In this document: positions 46,090-55,600 of the stretch, in pieces | Position numbering within the stretch: position 1 is the first letter of the stretch | Layout: every line of letters starts with the position of its first letter | NCBI RefSeq assembly: GCF_016907295.1 | Contig: NZ_JAFBBR010000001.1 | Coordinates: 2,294,001-2,358,000 of the forward strand | DNA: 64,000 nucleotides | DNA from: Microbacterium dextranolyticum | GTDB lineage: Bacteria > Actinomycetota > Actinomycetes > Actinomycetales > Microbacteriaceae | Direction of reading: 5' to 3' | Position numbers and translations under genes: made by a program | Notes under the pieces: generated by a model | What the model saw: the letters and a program-made list of their open reading frames with translations, nothing else | Told to the model about the DNA's origin: nothing | Databases searched by the model: none

Positions 46090-47163
46090 ATGAGCCTGCT
46101 GTTCACCCCGATCGACGTGGGAACTCTGACCGCCCGCAACCGCCTGTGGGTCGCTCCCATGTGCCAGTATTCGGCGCACGACGGGGTGCCGAACGACTGG
46201 CACCACGTGCACCTGGCGCAGTTCGCGTCGGGCGGGGCCGGGGTCGTCATCGCCGAAGCGACGGCGGTCTCGCCCGAGGGCCGGATCTCCCCCGAGGACG
46301 TCGGCCTGTGGAACGACGCGCAGCGCGACGCCTGGGCGCCGATCGTGCGTGCGATCAGAGAGCGCGGCGCCGTCGCCGGCATCCAGCTCGCCCATGCCGG
46401 GCGGAAGGCCTCGACGTGGGCGCCGTTCGCGGCGCAGCGCGGGTCGGTGCCCGTCGCCGACGGCGGGTGGCACACCGTCGCCCCGTCCGCGATCGCCTAT
46501 GAGGGCTACGCCGAGCCCGGCGCCCTGGACGAGGCCGGGATCGACGCGATCGTCGACGACTTCGCCTCCGCCGCGGCACGCGCGGTCGACGCCGGATTCG
46601 AGATGCTCGAGATCCACGCGGCGCACGGGTACCTGCTGCACCAGTTCCTGTCGCCGCTGTCGAACCATCGGGGCGACCAGTACGGCGGGTCGCTCGAGAA
46701 CCGCGCGCGCCTGCTGCTGCGCGTCGTCGACGCGGTTCGCGCGGCGGCACCGGATGCCGCGACGACCGTGCGCTTCTCGGCCACCGACGCCGCCGACGGC
46801 GGCTGGGACGCCGCCCAGACGGCCACCGTTGCCGGCTGGGCCGCCGCGCGCGGCGCCGTGTTCTTCGACATCTCCAGCGGAGGCCTCGTCGCCCACCAGC
46901 GGATCGTGACCGGCCCCGGCTACCAAGTGCCCCTCGCCGCGGACGTCCGGGAGGGAGCAGGCGTCCTCGTCGGCGCCGTCGGCGAGATCACCTCGGGCCC
47001 GCAGGCCGAAGCGATCCTCGCCGCGGGCGATGCCGACGTCATCCTCGCCGGACGGGAATGGTTGCGCGACCCGCACTTCGCGCTGCGCGCCGGGGCTGAA
47101 CTCGGCGATCCCACGGCGGCCCCGTGGCCGCCGCAGTACGTCCGCGCCCGCCCGCACGCCTGA
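46090..47163 (+). CDS. NADH:flavin oxidoreductase, old yellow enzyme (YqjM class)
   Basis: A 357-residue FMN ene-reductase. Visible are PMCQYSAHDGVPNDWH with the Cys at about 24 that marks the YqjM/thermophilic-like class, QLAHAGRKAS, and the active-site HAAHGYLLHQFLSPLSNHR (about 175-193) with the HxxH pair. These enzymes reduce activated C=C bonds of unsaturated carbonyls. ATG 46090 has a GAGGAG site. A perfect 35-base palindrome follows the stop. Confidence 0.92.
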   Translation: MSLLFTPIDVGTLTARNRLWVAPMCQYSAHDGVPNDWHHVHLAQFASGGAGVVIAEATAVSPEGRISPEDVGLWNDAQRDAWAPIVRAIRERGAVAGIQLAHAGRKASTWAPFAAQRGSVPVADGGWHTVAPSAIAYEGYAEPGALDEAGIDAIVDDFASAAARAVDAGFEMLEIHAAHGYLLHQFLSPLSNHRGDQYGGSLENRARLLLRVVDAVRAAAPDAATTVRFSATDAADGGWDAAQTATVAGWAAARGAVFFDISSGGLVAHQRIVTGPGYQVPLAADVREGAGVLVGAVGEITSGPQAEAILAAGDADVILAGREWLRDPHFALRAGAELGDPTAAPWPPQYVRARPHA

Positions 47164-47232
47164 GAGCCTCAGCCCTCGGGCGTTCGGGCCTCGCACGCCG
47201 GGGATGCACGCCTCGGGTGCATCGGCTGGGCG

Positions 47233-47267
47233 GTCGTGACGGGTGGGCCCGGCCCACCCGTCACGAC
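47233..47267. terminator. 35-base perfect palindrome, bidirectional terminator
   Basis: GTCGTGACGGGTGGGCC, a central C, and its exact complement: 17-bp arms with one unpaired base. It lies between the converging ends of the reductase gene (47163) and the DUF21/CBS gene (47270), where it can serve both strands. Confidence 0.75.
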
Positions 47268-47269
47268 GC

Positions 47270-48328
47270 TCAGCGGACGCCGCGACGGGTGGCGTCGTGC
47301 ACTTCGCCGACGAGTTCCTCGATGATGTCCTCGAGGAACAGCACGCCGGTCGTCTCGCCGGAGGCATCCCGCACCTGGGCGAGATGGCGACTGGATCGAC
47401 GCATCAGAGCGAGCGCGTCCTCGAGATCGGTGGTCTCGGTGATCGAGACCATGTGATGGATCCGCTTGGCCTTGATCGGCGCCGAACGGCGCACCTCGGC
47501 ATCCGGTCCCTCAGCAACGCGCAGCACGTCCTTCAGGTGCACGTAGCCGCGCGGGGTGCCCTCGGCATCCACGATCACATAACGCGAGAAGCCGTGCTTG
47601 GCGACGGCGCGTTCGATCTCGTCGGGGGTCGTCGACTCCGGCAGCGTCACGAGCTCGGCGAGGGGCACGGCGATGTCGCGCGCCTTCTTCTCGGTGAACT
47701 CGACCGCCGCCGTCACTGCGCCGGAGGCGTCGTCGAGCACGCCCTCGATGCGCGACTGGTTCACGATCGTCGCGACCTCGTCGAGCGTGAAGGTCGAGGC
47801 GGCCTCGTTCTTCGGCTCGACACGGAACAGGCGCACGGCGTGGTTCGCGATCCAGTTCAGCGCGACGATGATCGGGTAGAAGATCTTCGAGACCCACACG
47901 AGCGGCGTCGCGAGCAGCAGCACCGCGCGGTCGGGCAGCGAGAACGCGAGGTTCTTCGGCACCATCTCGCCGAACACGACGTGCAGATACGACACGATGA
48001 TCAGCGCGATCGCGAAGGCGACGCCGCCGATGACGGCCTCGCTCCACCCGGTGAGCCCGAGCGGCCCCTCCAGCAGATGGTGGATCGCCGGCTCCGACAC
48101 ATTCAGGATCAGCAGCGAGCAGATCGTGATGCCCAGCTGGCACGTCGCGAGCATGAGCGTCGCATGCTCCATCGCGTACAGCGCGGTCTGCGCCGACGTC
48201 GACCCGCGCTCGGCGAGCGGCTCGATCTGCGAGCGACGCGCCGAGATGACCGCGAACTCCGAGGCGACGAAGAAGGCGTTGAAGGCCAAGAGCACGACGA
48301 GCCAGGCGATTCCCGCCCAATCGTTCAT
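47270..48328 (-). CDS. hemolysin-family protein (DUF21 + CBS)
   Basis: A 352-residue membrane protein: DUF21 transmembrane part (about 1-190, FFVASEFAVISARRSQIE at the start, FGEMVPKNLAF in the third helix region) and two CBS domains (about 215-340). Without the C-terminal CorC_HlyC domain of its partner. CNNM/CorC proteins of this type export or sense magnesium. ATG 48328 overlaps the stop of the next gene as ATGA, so the two form a coupled pair and may be hetero-oligomeric. Confidence 0.92.
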   Translation of the reverse strand: MNDWAGIAWLVVLLAFNAFFVASEFAVISARRSQIEPLAERGSTSAQTALYAMEHATLMLATCQLGITICSLLILNVSEPAIHHLLEGPLGLTGWSEAVIGGVAFAIALIIVSYLHVVFGEMVPKNLAFSLPDRAVLLLATPLVWVSKIFYPIIVALNWIANHAVRLFRVEPKNEAASTFTLDEVATIVNQSRIEGVLDDASGAVTAAVEFTEKKARDIAVPLAELVTLPESTTPDEIERAVAKHGFSRYVIVDAEGTPRGYVHLKDVLRVAEGPDAEVRRSAPIKAKRIHHMVSITETTDLEDALALMRRSSRHLAQVRDASGETTGVLFLEDIIEELVGEVHDATRRGVR

Positions 48329-49656
48329 CGGGTCTCACCCCCCTCGGCCTCTGCGGCATCGGGCAACGGGTGCGGCGTGAACCGCACGCGATCCACCCTC
48401 CGTCCGTCCATGCGCGCCACTTCCAGGGTGCCGTCCTCGATCTCGACGCTGTCGCCCACGGCGGGGATCCGCTCGAGCTGCGCCATCAGGAACCCTCCGA
48501 CGGTGTCGTACACGTCGCCTTCCGGAACCCGGATGCCCGTGCGGTCGAGCACCTCGTCGGGCCGGAGATCGGCGGGGAAGATCACGGTGTCGGCGACGCG
48601 GACCACACCGGCGATGCTGCGATCGTGCTCGTCGAGCACCTCGCCGACGATCTCCTCGACGAGGTCTTCGAGGGTGACGACCCCGGCCGTACCGCCGTAC
48701 TCGTCGACGACGATCGCCATCTGGTAGCCGCGCGAGCGCAGCTCCGTCATCACGGCGTCGAGATGGACCGCCTCGGGAACGCGCAGGGCATCTTCGGCGA
48801 TCGCGGCGGCCGGTACCTCGGCACGGCGATCGCGCGGCACGCTCACGGCCTGCTTCAGATGCACGATGCCGGTGATGTCGTCCATCGATTCGTCGAACAC
48901 GGGAAAACGGCTGTGCCCCGTGCGCCGTGCGAGCAGGATGACGTCCTCGACGCTGTCGCCCGCGGCCACCGCGTGCACGCTCGGGCGCGGCGTCATGACA
49001 TCCGCCGTCGTGAGACGGGTGAAAGTGAGCGTGCGATCCAGCAGCGACGCGGTGTCCTGCTCGAGCACGCCGGCGCTCGCCGACCGGCGCACGAGGCTGG
49101 AGAGCTCTTCCGCGGTGCGCGCGCCCGACAGCTCTTCCTTGGGCTCGATGCCCATGCCCCGCAGGATGCCGTTGGCGCTGCCGTTGAGCACGGCGATCGC
49201 CGGGCGGAACACCGTGGTGAAGGCGACCTGGAAGGGCATGACGAGCTTCGCCGTCTGCCGCGGGATGGCGAGGGCGAAGTTCTTCGGCACCAGCTCGCCC
49301 AGGATCATCGAGAACGTCGTGGCGATGGCGATCGCCACGACCGTCGAGATCGCCCGGCCCGCGGCATCCGGCACACCGGCGGCGTGGAACAGAGGACTCA
49401 GCAGGTTCGTGAGCGCCGGCTCCATCGTGTAACCCGTGAGCAGGGTCGTCAGTGTGATGCCGAGCTGCGCGCTCGAGAGGTGCGTCGAGGTGATCCGCAA
49501 TGCGCTGATGGTCAGCGACAGTCGGGACTCACCGGCGGCCTGGCGAGACTCGAGATCGGCGCGGTCGAGATTGACGAGGGCGAACTCACTCGCGACGAAC
49601 AGGCCCGTTCCGATCGTCAGAAGCAGCCCCACGCCCAACATGACGTAATCCATCAC
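48325..49656 (-). CDS. hemolysin-family protein (DUF21 + CBS + CorC_HlyC)
   Basis: A 443-residue protein of the same family, first in the operon. DUF21 (about 1-195, again with LGELVPKNFAL), CBS pair (about 210-340, VMTPRPSVHAVAAGDSVEDV) and the C-terminal CorC_HlyC domain (about 350-430). Probable magnesium or cobalt exporter. In its leader a CCCCGAT/ATCGGGG hairpin (49664-49681) sits just before the start and may sequester the ribosome site. Confidence 0.93.
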   Translation of the reverse strand: MMDYVMLGVGLLLTIGTGLFVASEFALVNLDRADLESRQAAGESRLSLTISALRITSTHLSSAQLGITLTTLLTGYTMEPALTNLLSPLFHAAGVPDAAGRAISTVVAIAIATTFSMILGELVPKNFALAIPRQTAKLVMPFQVAFTTVFRPAIAVLNGSANGILRGMGIEPKEELSGARTAEELSSLVRRSASAGVLEQDTASLLDRTLTFTRLTTADVMTPRPSVHAVAAGDSVEDVILLARRTGHSRFPVFDESMDDITGIVHLKQAVSVPRDRRAEVPAAAIAEDALRVPEAVHLDAVMTELRSRGYQMAIVVDEYGGTAGVVTLEDLVEEIVGEVLDEHDRSIAGVVRVADTVIFPADLRPDEVLDRTGIRVPEGDVYDTVGGFLMAQLERIPAVGDSVEIEDGTLEVARMDGRRVDRVRFTPHPLPDAAEAEGGETR

Positions 49657-49663
49657 ACGTCAC

Positions 49664-49681
49664 CCCCGATCACGATCGGGG
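49664..49681 (-). promoter_or_regulatory. hairpin in the leader of the DUF21/CBS operon
   Basis: A 7-bp stem CCCCGAT/ATCGGGG around CACG (CGTG on the minus strand), seven bases before the start codon. A CATAAT -10 lies about 45 bases further up. Possible translational control; too short to call a known riboswitch. Confidence 0.4.
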
Positions 49682-49963
49682 AGGGTTGGTGGGGCGAGCG
49701 TCTACAACTGGGAGGGTCGTCCATTATGCGACGAGTTTACGGCACCGATTCCTGAGGCGGGGCTGGACGCCCCGCTCCGCGGTCGCGCGCTCGCCGGCGC
49801 TGTCGAAACCGGCATCCGCGCCCGAAACCAACACGGCGCGAGCAGATATCGACCGCGCGAACCGTGGATGCCTCGTCCTCCCCATGCGGGGTGGGCGAGG
49901 AGGTGTCCACAGTGGGGGCGCGCGAGCGAGGGGGTGGATGCCGCGGATGCGACGCTCGGGGGC
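49682..49963. other. 282-base intergenic region before the DUF559 gene
   Basis: Holds the promoter of the divergent DUF21/CBS operon, a GCGGGGC/GCCCCGC hairpin at 49757-49775 and the first copy of the 66-bp direct repeat. No gene is visible. It reaches the DUF559 start without a ribosome site. Confidence 0.6.
49797..49862 (+). repeat. 66-bp direct repeat, copy 1
   Basis: Aligns without gaps to 50948-51013. The first 24 bases (GCGCTGTCGAAACCGGCATC...) are identical, 15 bases vary, and the last 27 differ at two positions. The ends carry GTCGAAAC and TCGACC, the core of a repeat type common in Microbacteriaceae. Confidence 0.85.
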
Positions 49964-50938
49964 ATGACGCACGCTCCCGAGATCTCGGTCCTGCGACGAC
50001 GAGAGCTCCACGATCCTCTCGACGATCGCCACGCCCGTCGGATGGTCGCGGACGGCACCTGGGTGCGCGTCGCTCCCGGCGTCTTCGTCACCGGCGCCGA
50101 GTGGCGGCGCCTGACCCCGATGGCGCAGCATCGCATCCGCGTCGAAGAGGTCATGGCGCGCAGCCGCACCCCAGCGCTGATCTCGCATTTCGCGGCGGCG
50201 GCCCTCTGGCAGATCGACGTGCTCGGAGCGTGGCCGACCCGGGTCGACGTGACCATCGATCGAGCCACCGGCGGACGCTCCGGTGGCGCGATCACACGGC
50301 GAGCGCTGGGCCGGGAGGGGCGCGCATCCGTGCCGTTTGGGCACCACCGGCTCGCCACGCCCGCGCAGACCGCCCTCGATCTCGCGCGTCTGCTCCCGTT
50401 CCTGCGGGGTGTCACGGCGATCGAGCAGGCGCTCTGGACGGGCCGCCACGGCGGCGCGCTCGCGACGGCCGCCGATCTCTCGGCGCTCCTCGATGAAGCG
50501 GCACCCGCGCGGGGCGACGCCCGCGTGCGGCGAGCGCTGGAGGCATCCGCGACTCTGGCCGCCAACGTCCGAGAGACGCACATGAGACTGCTGGTCGTGG
50601 CGCTGGGCTTTCCGACCCCGCGTCTGCAGGAGCGGCGCGTGCTCCGCAGCGGCCGGCTCGTCTACGGCGACCTGTACTTCCCCGACGCGGATCACTGGCT
50701 CGAGATCGACGGCCGCGGCAAGTACCTCAGCCCCGAGTACACGGCGGGCCGTACGCCCTCGACCGTCGTCATCGACGAGAAGAACCGCGAGAACGAGATC
50801 CGCCGCGAGGTCCGCGGCTTCTCCCGCCTCGAGGCGACCGACGCCGACCGCCCGCAGCGTGTCTACGACGTCCTCACCGCCGACGGGCTGCGCAGCACCA
50901 AACCGCGCCCGCACCCCGGCGACCCGATCCTGCGCTGA
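49964..50938 (+). CDS. DUF559 endonuclease-like protein with AbiEi-type N-terminal region
   Basis: 324 residues. The N-terminal part (about 1-110) resembles the winged-helix region of AbiEi-type antitoxins and transcriptional regulators (LRRRELHDPLDDRHARRMVA, VFVTGAEWRR). The C-terminal domain (about 200-310) is DUF559, a Vsr-like PD-(D/E)xK fold with YGDLYFPDADHWLEIDGRGKY, where the D, E, D and K can form the active site. Function unknown; no partner toxin is adjacent. 66-bp direct repeats lie 101 bases before and 9 bases after it, so it may travel as a cassette. ATG 49964 follows GACGCT at a leaderless spacing. Confidence 0.78.
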   Translation: MTHAPEISVLRRRELHDPLDDRHARRMVADGTWVRVAPGVFVTGAEWRRLTPMAQHRIRVEEVMARSRTPALISHFAAAALWQIDVLGAWPTRVDVTIDRATGGRSGGAITRRALGREGRASVPFGHHRLATPAQTALDLARLLPFLRGVTAIEQALWTGRHGGALATAADLSALLDEAAPARGDARVRRALEASATLAANVRETHMRLLVVALGFPTPRLQERRVLRSGRLVYGDLYFPDADHWLEIDGRGKYLSPEYTAGRTPSTVVIDEKNRENEIRREVRGFSRLEATDADRPQRVYDVLTADGLRSTKPRPHPGDPILR

Positions 50939-50947
50939 CCTCCGCTC

Positions 50948-51013
50948 GCGCTGTCGAAACCGGCATCCGCGTCGGATATCCGCACAGCGCGAGCAGGTTT
51001 CGACCGCGCGAAC
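50948..51013 (+). repeat. 66-bp direct repeat, copy 2
   Basis: Second copy of 49797-49862. This copy holds two interleaved inverted repeats, GCTCGCGCTGT with ACAGCGCGAGC and TCGAAACC with GGTTTCGA, giving a pseudoknot-like arrangement. Confidence 0.85.
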
Positions 51014-51041
51014 GGCCAGCAGGGCACCGCGAGACTGACAC

Positions 51042-52499
51042 TCACCAGCTGACGGGGAGCGCCTTGCCCTCCTCGTAGCCGGCGGCGGACTGCAGACCGA
51101 CCGTCGCGCGCTCGTGGAAGGCCGCCACCGAGGACGCCCCCGCGTAGGTGAATGACGAGCGCACGCCCGAGGTGATCATGTCGACGAGATCCTCCACCGA
51201 CGGACGCAGCGGGTCGAGGTAGATCTTCGACGACGAGATCCCCTCGGCGAACAGCTCCTTGCGGGCGCGGTCATAGGCATCCAGTCGCCCGAAGCGGCCC
51301 TGGACGGCCTTTGTGGATGCCATCCCCCACGACTCCTTGTACACGCGGCCGGCCTCGTCGACCTGCAGCTGCCCGGGGGCTTCGATGGTCCCCGCGAACC
51401 ACGAGCCGATCATGACCGACGCGGCTCCCGCCGCGAGCGCCAGGGCTACATCCCGCGGGTAGCGCACTCCCCCGTCGGCCCAGACGTGCGCGCCGAGCGC
51501 GGCGGCGGCCTGGGCGGTCTCGAGCACGGCCGAGAACTGGGGCCGCCCGACGGCGGTCATCATGCGCGTCGTGCACATCGCGCCCGGGCCGACGCCGACC
51601 TTCAGGATCGACGCTCCCGCCTCGACGAGGTCGCGAGCGCCGTCGGCCGTGACGATGTTGCCGGCGACGATCGGGATGCCGAGACCGAGCCCCGACACGG
51701 TGCGGAGGGCTCGCAGCATCCCCTCCTGATGCCCGTGCGCGGTGTCGACGACGAGGACGTCGACACCCGCGGCGGCCAGGGCCTGCGCCTTGGCGGCGAC
51801 GTCTCCGTTGATCCCGACGGCGGCGGCCACGATGAGTCGCCCGTCCGCGTCGACGGCCGGGCGGTAGAGGGTCGAGCGCAGGGCGGTGCGCTGCGAGAGC
51901 GTTCCGACGAGGTGGCCGTGGTGGAGGACGCAGACGGTCTCGGCCTCGGCCTCGACGATGAGGTCGAACGCGTGCCGGGCATCCGTCACGTCGTCGGCGT
52001 CGATCGACGGCGTGCGCCCGCGCACGAGGTCGCCGAGGCGGGCATCCGGGAGGGCCGTCCCCAGCCGCGTCGCCGGCACCACCCCCAGGATCTCGTCGAC
52101 GTGCACACGCTCGGCGAGTGCGGAGACGACCACGATGCCGTGCCCGGCGGTCGCGGGCAGGAGCGCCGCCGCCTCGGCGACGGTGGCGTCGGCGGCGAGG
52201 ACGACGGGGCTGTCCCACCGCACGGGCTGGTCCTTGACCCAGCGGATGGCCGCATCGAGATCTTGCAGCGCCATGTCCTGCGGCAGCACGCCGAGTCCCC
52301 CGCGGCGGGCGAGGGCGGCGGCCAGGCGCGGCCCGGTGACGGAGTTCATGTTGGATGCCACGAGAGGGATCGTCGCGCTCGTACCGTCGCCCGGCGAGAG
52401 GTCGACGTCCAGGCGGCTCGTGACGTCGGAGCGACGGGGCACGAGGAAGACGTCGGAGTAGGTCAGATCGACGGTGGGCTGAGCGCCGGAGAAGTGCAT
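51042..52499 (-). CDS. guaB1: GuaB1-family IMP dehydrogenase-related protein
   Basis: 485 residues: TIM barrel split by a CBS pair (about 95-220). SNMNSVTG (about 49-56), DTAHGHQEG, the flavin/phosphate loop GNIVTADGARDLVEAGA and KVGVGPGAMCTTRMM with the catalytic Cys (about 311-325). The sequence fits GuaB1, which in mycobacteria acts as a GMP reductase rather than an IMP dehydrogenase. ATG 52499 is six bases after TACCGT (52506-52511), so leaderless. It is divergent from kgd. Confidence 0.9.
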   Translation of the reverse strand: MHFSGAQPTVDLTYSDVFLVPRRSDVTSRLDVDLSPGDGTSATIPLVASNMNSVTGPRLAAALARRGGLGVLPQDMALQDLDAAIRWVKDQPVRWDSPVVLAADATVAEAAALLPATAGHGIVVVSALAERVHVDEILGVVPATRLGTALPDARLGDLVRGRTPSIDADDVTDARHAFDLIVEAEAETVCVLHHGHLVGTLSQRTALRSTLYRPAVDADGRLIVAAAVGINGDVAAKAQALAAAGVDVLVVDTAHGHQEGMLRALRTVSGLGLGIPIVAGNIVTADGARDLVEAGASILKVGVGPGAMCTTRMMTAVGRPQFSAVLETAQAAAALGAHVWADGGVRYPRDVALALAAGAASVMIGSWFAGTIEAPGQLQVDEAGRVYKESWGMASTKAVQGRFGRLDAYDRARKELFAEGISSSKIYLDPLRPSVEDLVDMITSGVRSSFTYAGASSVAAFHERATVGLQSAAGYEEGKALPVSW

Positions 52500-52505
52500 G
52501 ACTCC

Positions 52506-52535
52506 ACGGTACTCACCACAATCCTGGGATACCCT
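52506..52535. promoter_or_regulatory. divergent -10 elements for guaB1 and kgd
   Basis: TACCGT on the minus strand (52506-52511) gives a leaderless guaB1 message. TACCCT on the plus strand (52530-52535) is the probable -10 for kgd and would give a leader of about 65 bases. Confidence 0.6.
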
Positions 52536-52607
52536 TGGTGGATGTGTGCGTGAGGGCCCGCACCGGCCCTCGCCTCGTGAACTTCATCGACGAAAGCAGG
52601 CGCTACC

Positions 52608-55600
52608 GTGTCCAGTCAGGTGACCGGCGTGGGAACTTCAAACGACGGCGATTTCGGAGCCAACGAATGGCTCGTCGCCGAGATGTACGACCAGTTCGCC
52701 AAGGACCGCAACTCCGTCGACCAGTCCTGGTGGCCGGTCCTCGAAGCCTATGAGAAGGCTCAGCGCGAGGGCGGCGCACCCGCCGCGAGCGCGCCGGCAC
52801 CTGCGGCCTCTCCGGCCGCCACGGCGGAGCCGCGCCCGATGACCGCGCCGATCCCCGTCATCGGCGCCCAGCCGGTCGCACGCACGACGGCGCGTCCGGC
52901 CTCGCCGCAGCCGGTCCCGGCCCAGGCGCCCACGAAGGATCCGGCGCCCGCTCCTGCCGCGCGCGAGGACGTCGTCACCCCCCTGCGCGGCATGCCGAAG
53001 ACCCTCGCCGCCAACATGGACGAGTCGCTGACCGTGCCGACCGCGACGAGCGTGCGGACGGTCCCGGCGAAGCTCATGATCGACAACCGCATCGTGATCA
53101 ACAACCACATGTCGCGCACGCGCGGCGGCAAGGTGAGCTTCACGCATCTGATCGGTTGGGCTCTGATCCAGGCGCTCAAGGTCTTCCCGAGCCAGAACGT
53201 GTCGTACGCGGAGATCGACGGCAAGCCCTCCGTCGTCGCTCCCGCCCACATCAACCTCGGCATTGCGATCGACCTGCCCAAGCCCGACGGCACGCGCGCC
53301 CTCATGGTGCCGAGCATCAAGCAGGCCGAGTCCCTCACCTTCGGCGAGTACCTCTCGGCCTACGAGGATCTCGTCAAGCGCGCCCGCGGCGGCAAGCTGA
53401 CCGCCGCCGATTTCCAGGGCACCACGATCTCGCTGACGAACCCGGGCGGCATCGGCACGGTGCACTCGGTGCCCCGTCTCATGAAGGGCCAGGGCTGCAT
53501 CGTCGGGGCGGGAGCTCTGGAGTACCCGGCCGAGTTCCAGGGGTCGAGCGAGAAGACCCTCGTCGAGCTCGGCATCGGCAAGACGATCACGCTCACGAGC
53601 ACGTACGACCACCGCGTCATCCAGGGTGCCGGCTCGGGCGAGTTCCTGAAGATCGTCCACGAGCTGCTCATCGGCCAGCGCGACTTCTACGAGAGCATCT
53701 TCGCGGCGCTGCGCATCCCCTACGCCCCCATCCACTGGGCCGGCGACATCAACGTCGACATCGCCGAGCGCGTCGACAAGACCGCCCGCGTGCAGGAGCT
53801 CATCAACTCCTACCGCGTGCGCGGGCACCTCATGGCCGACACCGATCCGCTCGAGTACGTGCAGCGCACGCATCCCGACCTCGAGATCGAGAACCACGGG
53901 CTCACCTTCTGGGACCTCGACCGCGAGTTCGTCACGGGCGGTTTCGGCGGCAAGCGCGTCATGAAGCTGCGCGACGTGCTCGGAGTCCTGCGCGACTCGT
54001 ACTGCCGCACGATCGGCGTCGAGTACATGCACATCCAGGACCCGGCCCAGCGCAAGTGGTTCCAGGACAACGTCGAGGTCAAGTACCAGAAGCCGAGCCA
54101 CGACGAGCAGCTGCGCATCCTCGACAAGCTGAACCAGGCCGAGGCGTTCGAGACGTTCCTGCAGACCAAGTACGTCGGCCAGAAGCGCTTCAGCCTCGAG
54201 GGCGGCGAGTCGCTGATCCCGCTGCTCGACGAGATCCTGCAGGGCGCCGCGGATGCCGCTCTCGACGGCGCCGCGATCGGCATGGCCCACCGCGGTCGCC
54301 TGAACGTCCTCACCAACATCGCCGGCAAGACCTACAGCCAGATCTTCCGCGAGTTCGAAGGGTCGGTCGCGATCGGCTCGAAGTCGGGCTCGGGCGACGT
54401 CAAGTACCACCTCGGCACCGAGGGCACGTTCGTGTCGGATGCCGGTGAGGAGCTCCCCGTCTACCTGGCCGCGAACCCGTCGCACCTCGAGACGGTGGAC
54501 GGCGTGCTCGAGGGCATCGTCCGCGCGAAGCAGGACCGCCGTGCCATCGCGACCTTCTCGTGGTTGCCGATCCTCGTCCACGGCGACGCGGCCTTCGCCG
54601 GCCAGGGCGTCGTCGTCGAGACGCTGCAGATGTCGCAGCTGCGCGGCTACCGCACCGGCGGCACCGTGCACGTCGTGGTCAATAACCAGGTCGGGTTCAC
54701 GACCCTCCCCCAGGACGGCCGCACGTCGGTGTACGCCACGGATGTCGCCAAGACGATCCAGGCACCGATCCTGCACGTCAACGGCGACGACCCCGAAGCC
54801 GTCGTCCGCGTCGCCGAGCTCGCGGTCGCCTACCGTCAGCAGTTCCACCGCGACGTCGTCATCGACCTCGTCTGCTACCGCCGGCGGGGCCACAACGAGG
54901 GCGACGACCCCTCGATGACGCAGCCGCTCATGACGAACCTCATCGAGGCGAAGCGCTCGGTGCGGCGTCTGTACACCGAGTCGCTCGTCGGCCGCGGCGA
55001 CATCACCGAGGAAGAGTACGAGAAGGCCAAGCAGGACTTCCAGAGCCGCCTCGAGGTCGCCTTCGCCGAGACGCACGCCGCCGAGACCGGCACGACCGGC
55101 GTCGTCTCGCCGGCGACGGGCAGCATCGAGCAGGCCGTCGGCGAGCCCGAGACGACGGGTGTGTCGACCGAGGTCGTGCACCAGATCGGCGATGCGTTCG
55201 TCAACAAGCCCGACGGCTTCACGGTGCACCCGAAGATCCAGCAGCTACTGGAGAAGCGCCTGGAGATGAGCCGGACCGGCAAGATCGACTGGGGCTTCGG
55301 CGAGCTGCTCGCCTTCGGTTCGCTGCTCATGGAGGGCACCAACGTGCGCCTGGCCGGGCAGGACGCCCGCCGCGGCACGTTCGTGCAGCGGCACTCGGTC
55401 ATGCACGACCGGGCGAACGGCCAGGAGTGGCTGCCTCTGGCCAACCTCAGCCAGACGCAGGGTCGTTTCTACGTCTACGACTCGCTGCTCAGCGAGTACG
55501 CGGCGATGGCGTTCGAGTACGGCTACTCCGTCGAGCGCCCCGACACCCTCACCCTGTGGGAGGCGCAGTTCGGCGACTTCGCCAACGGCGCCCAGTCGGT

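Noticed and set aside
49964..50938. Complete type IV toxin-antitoxin pair
   Set aside because: Only the AbiEi-like region is present; no AbiEii nucleotidyltransferase toxin is adjacent.
52638..55229. 863-residue open frame on the minus strand opposite kgd
   Set aside because: Third-position GC bias of kgd creates it; composition is Arg/Val/Asp/Leu-rich without motifs.
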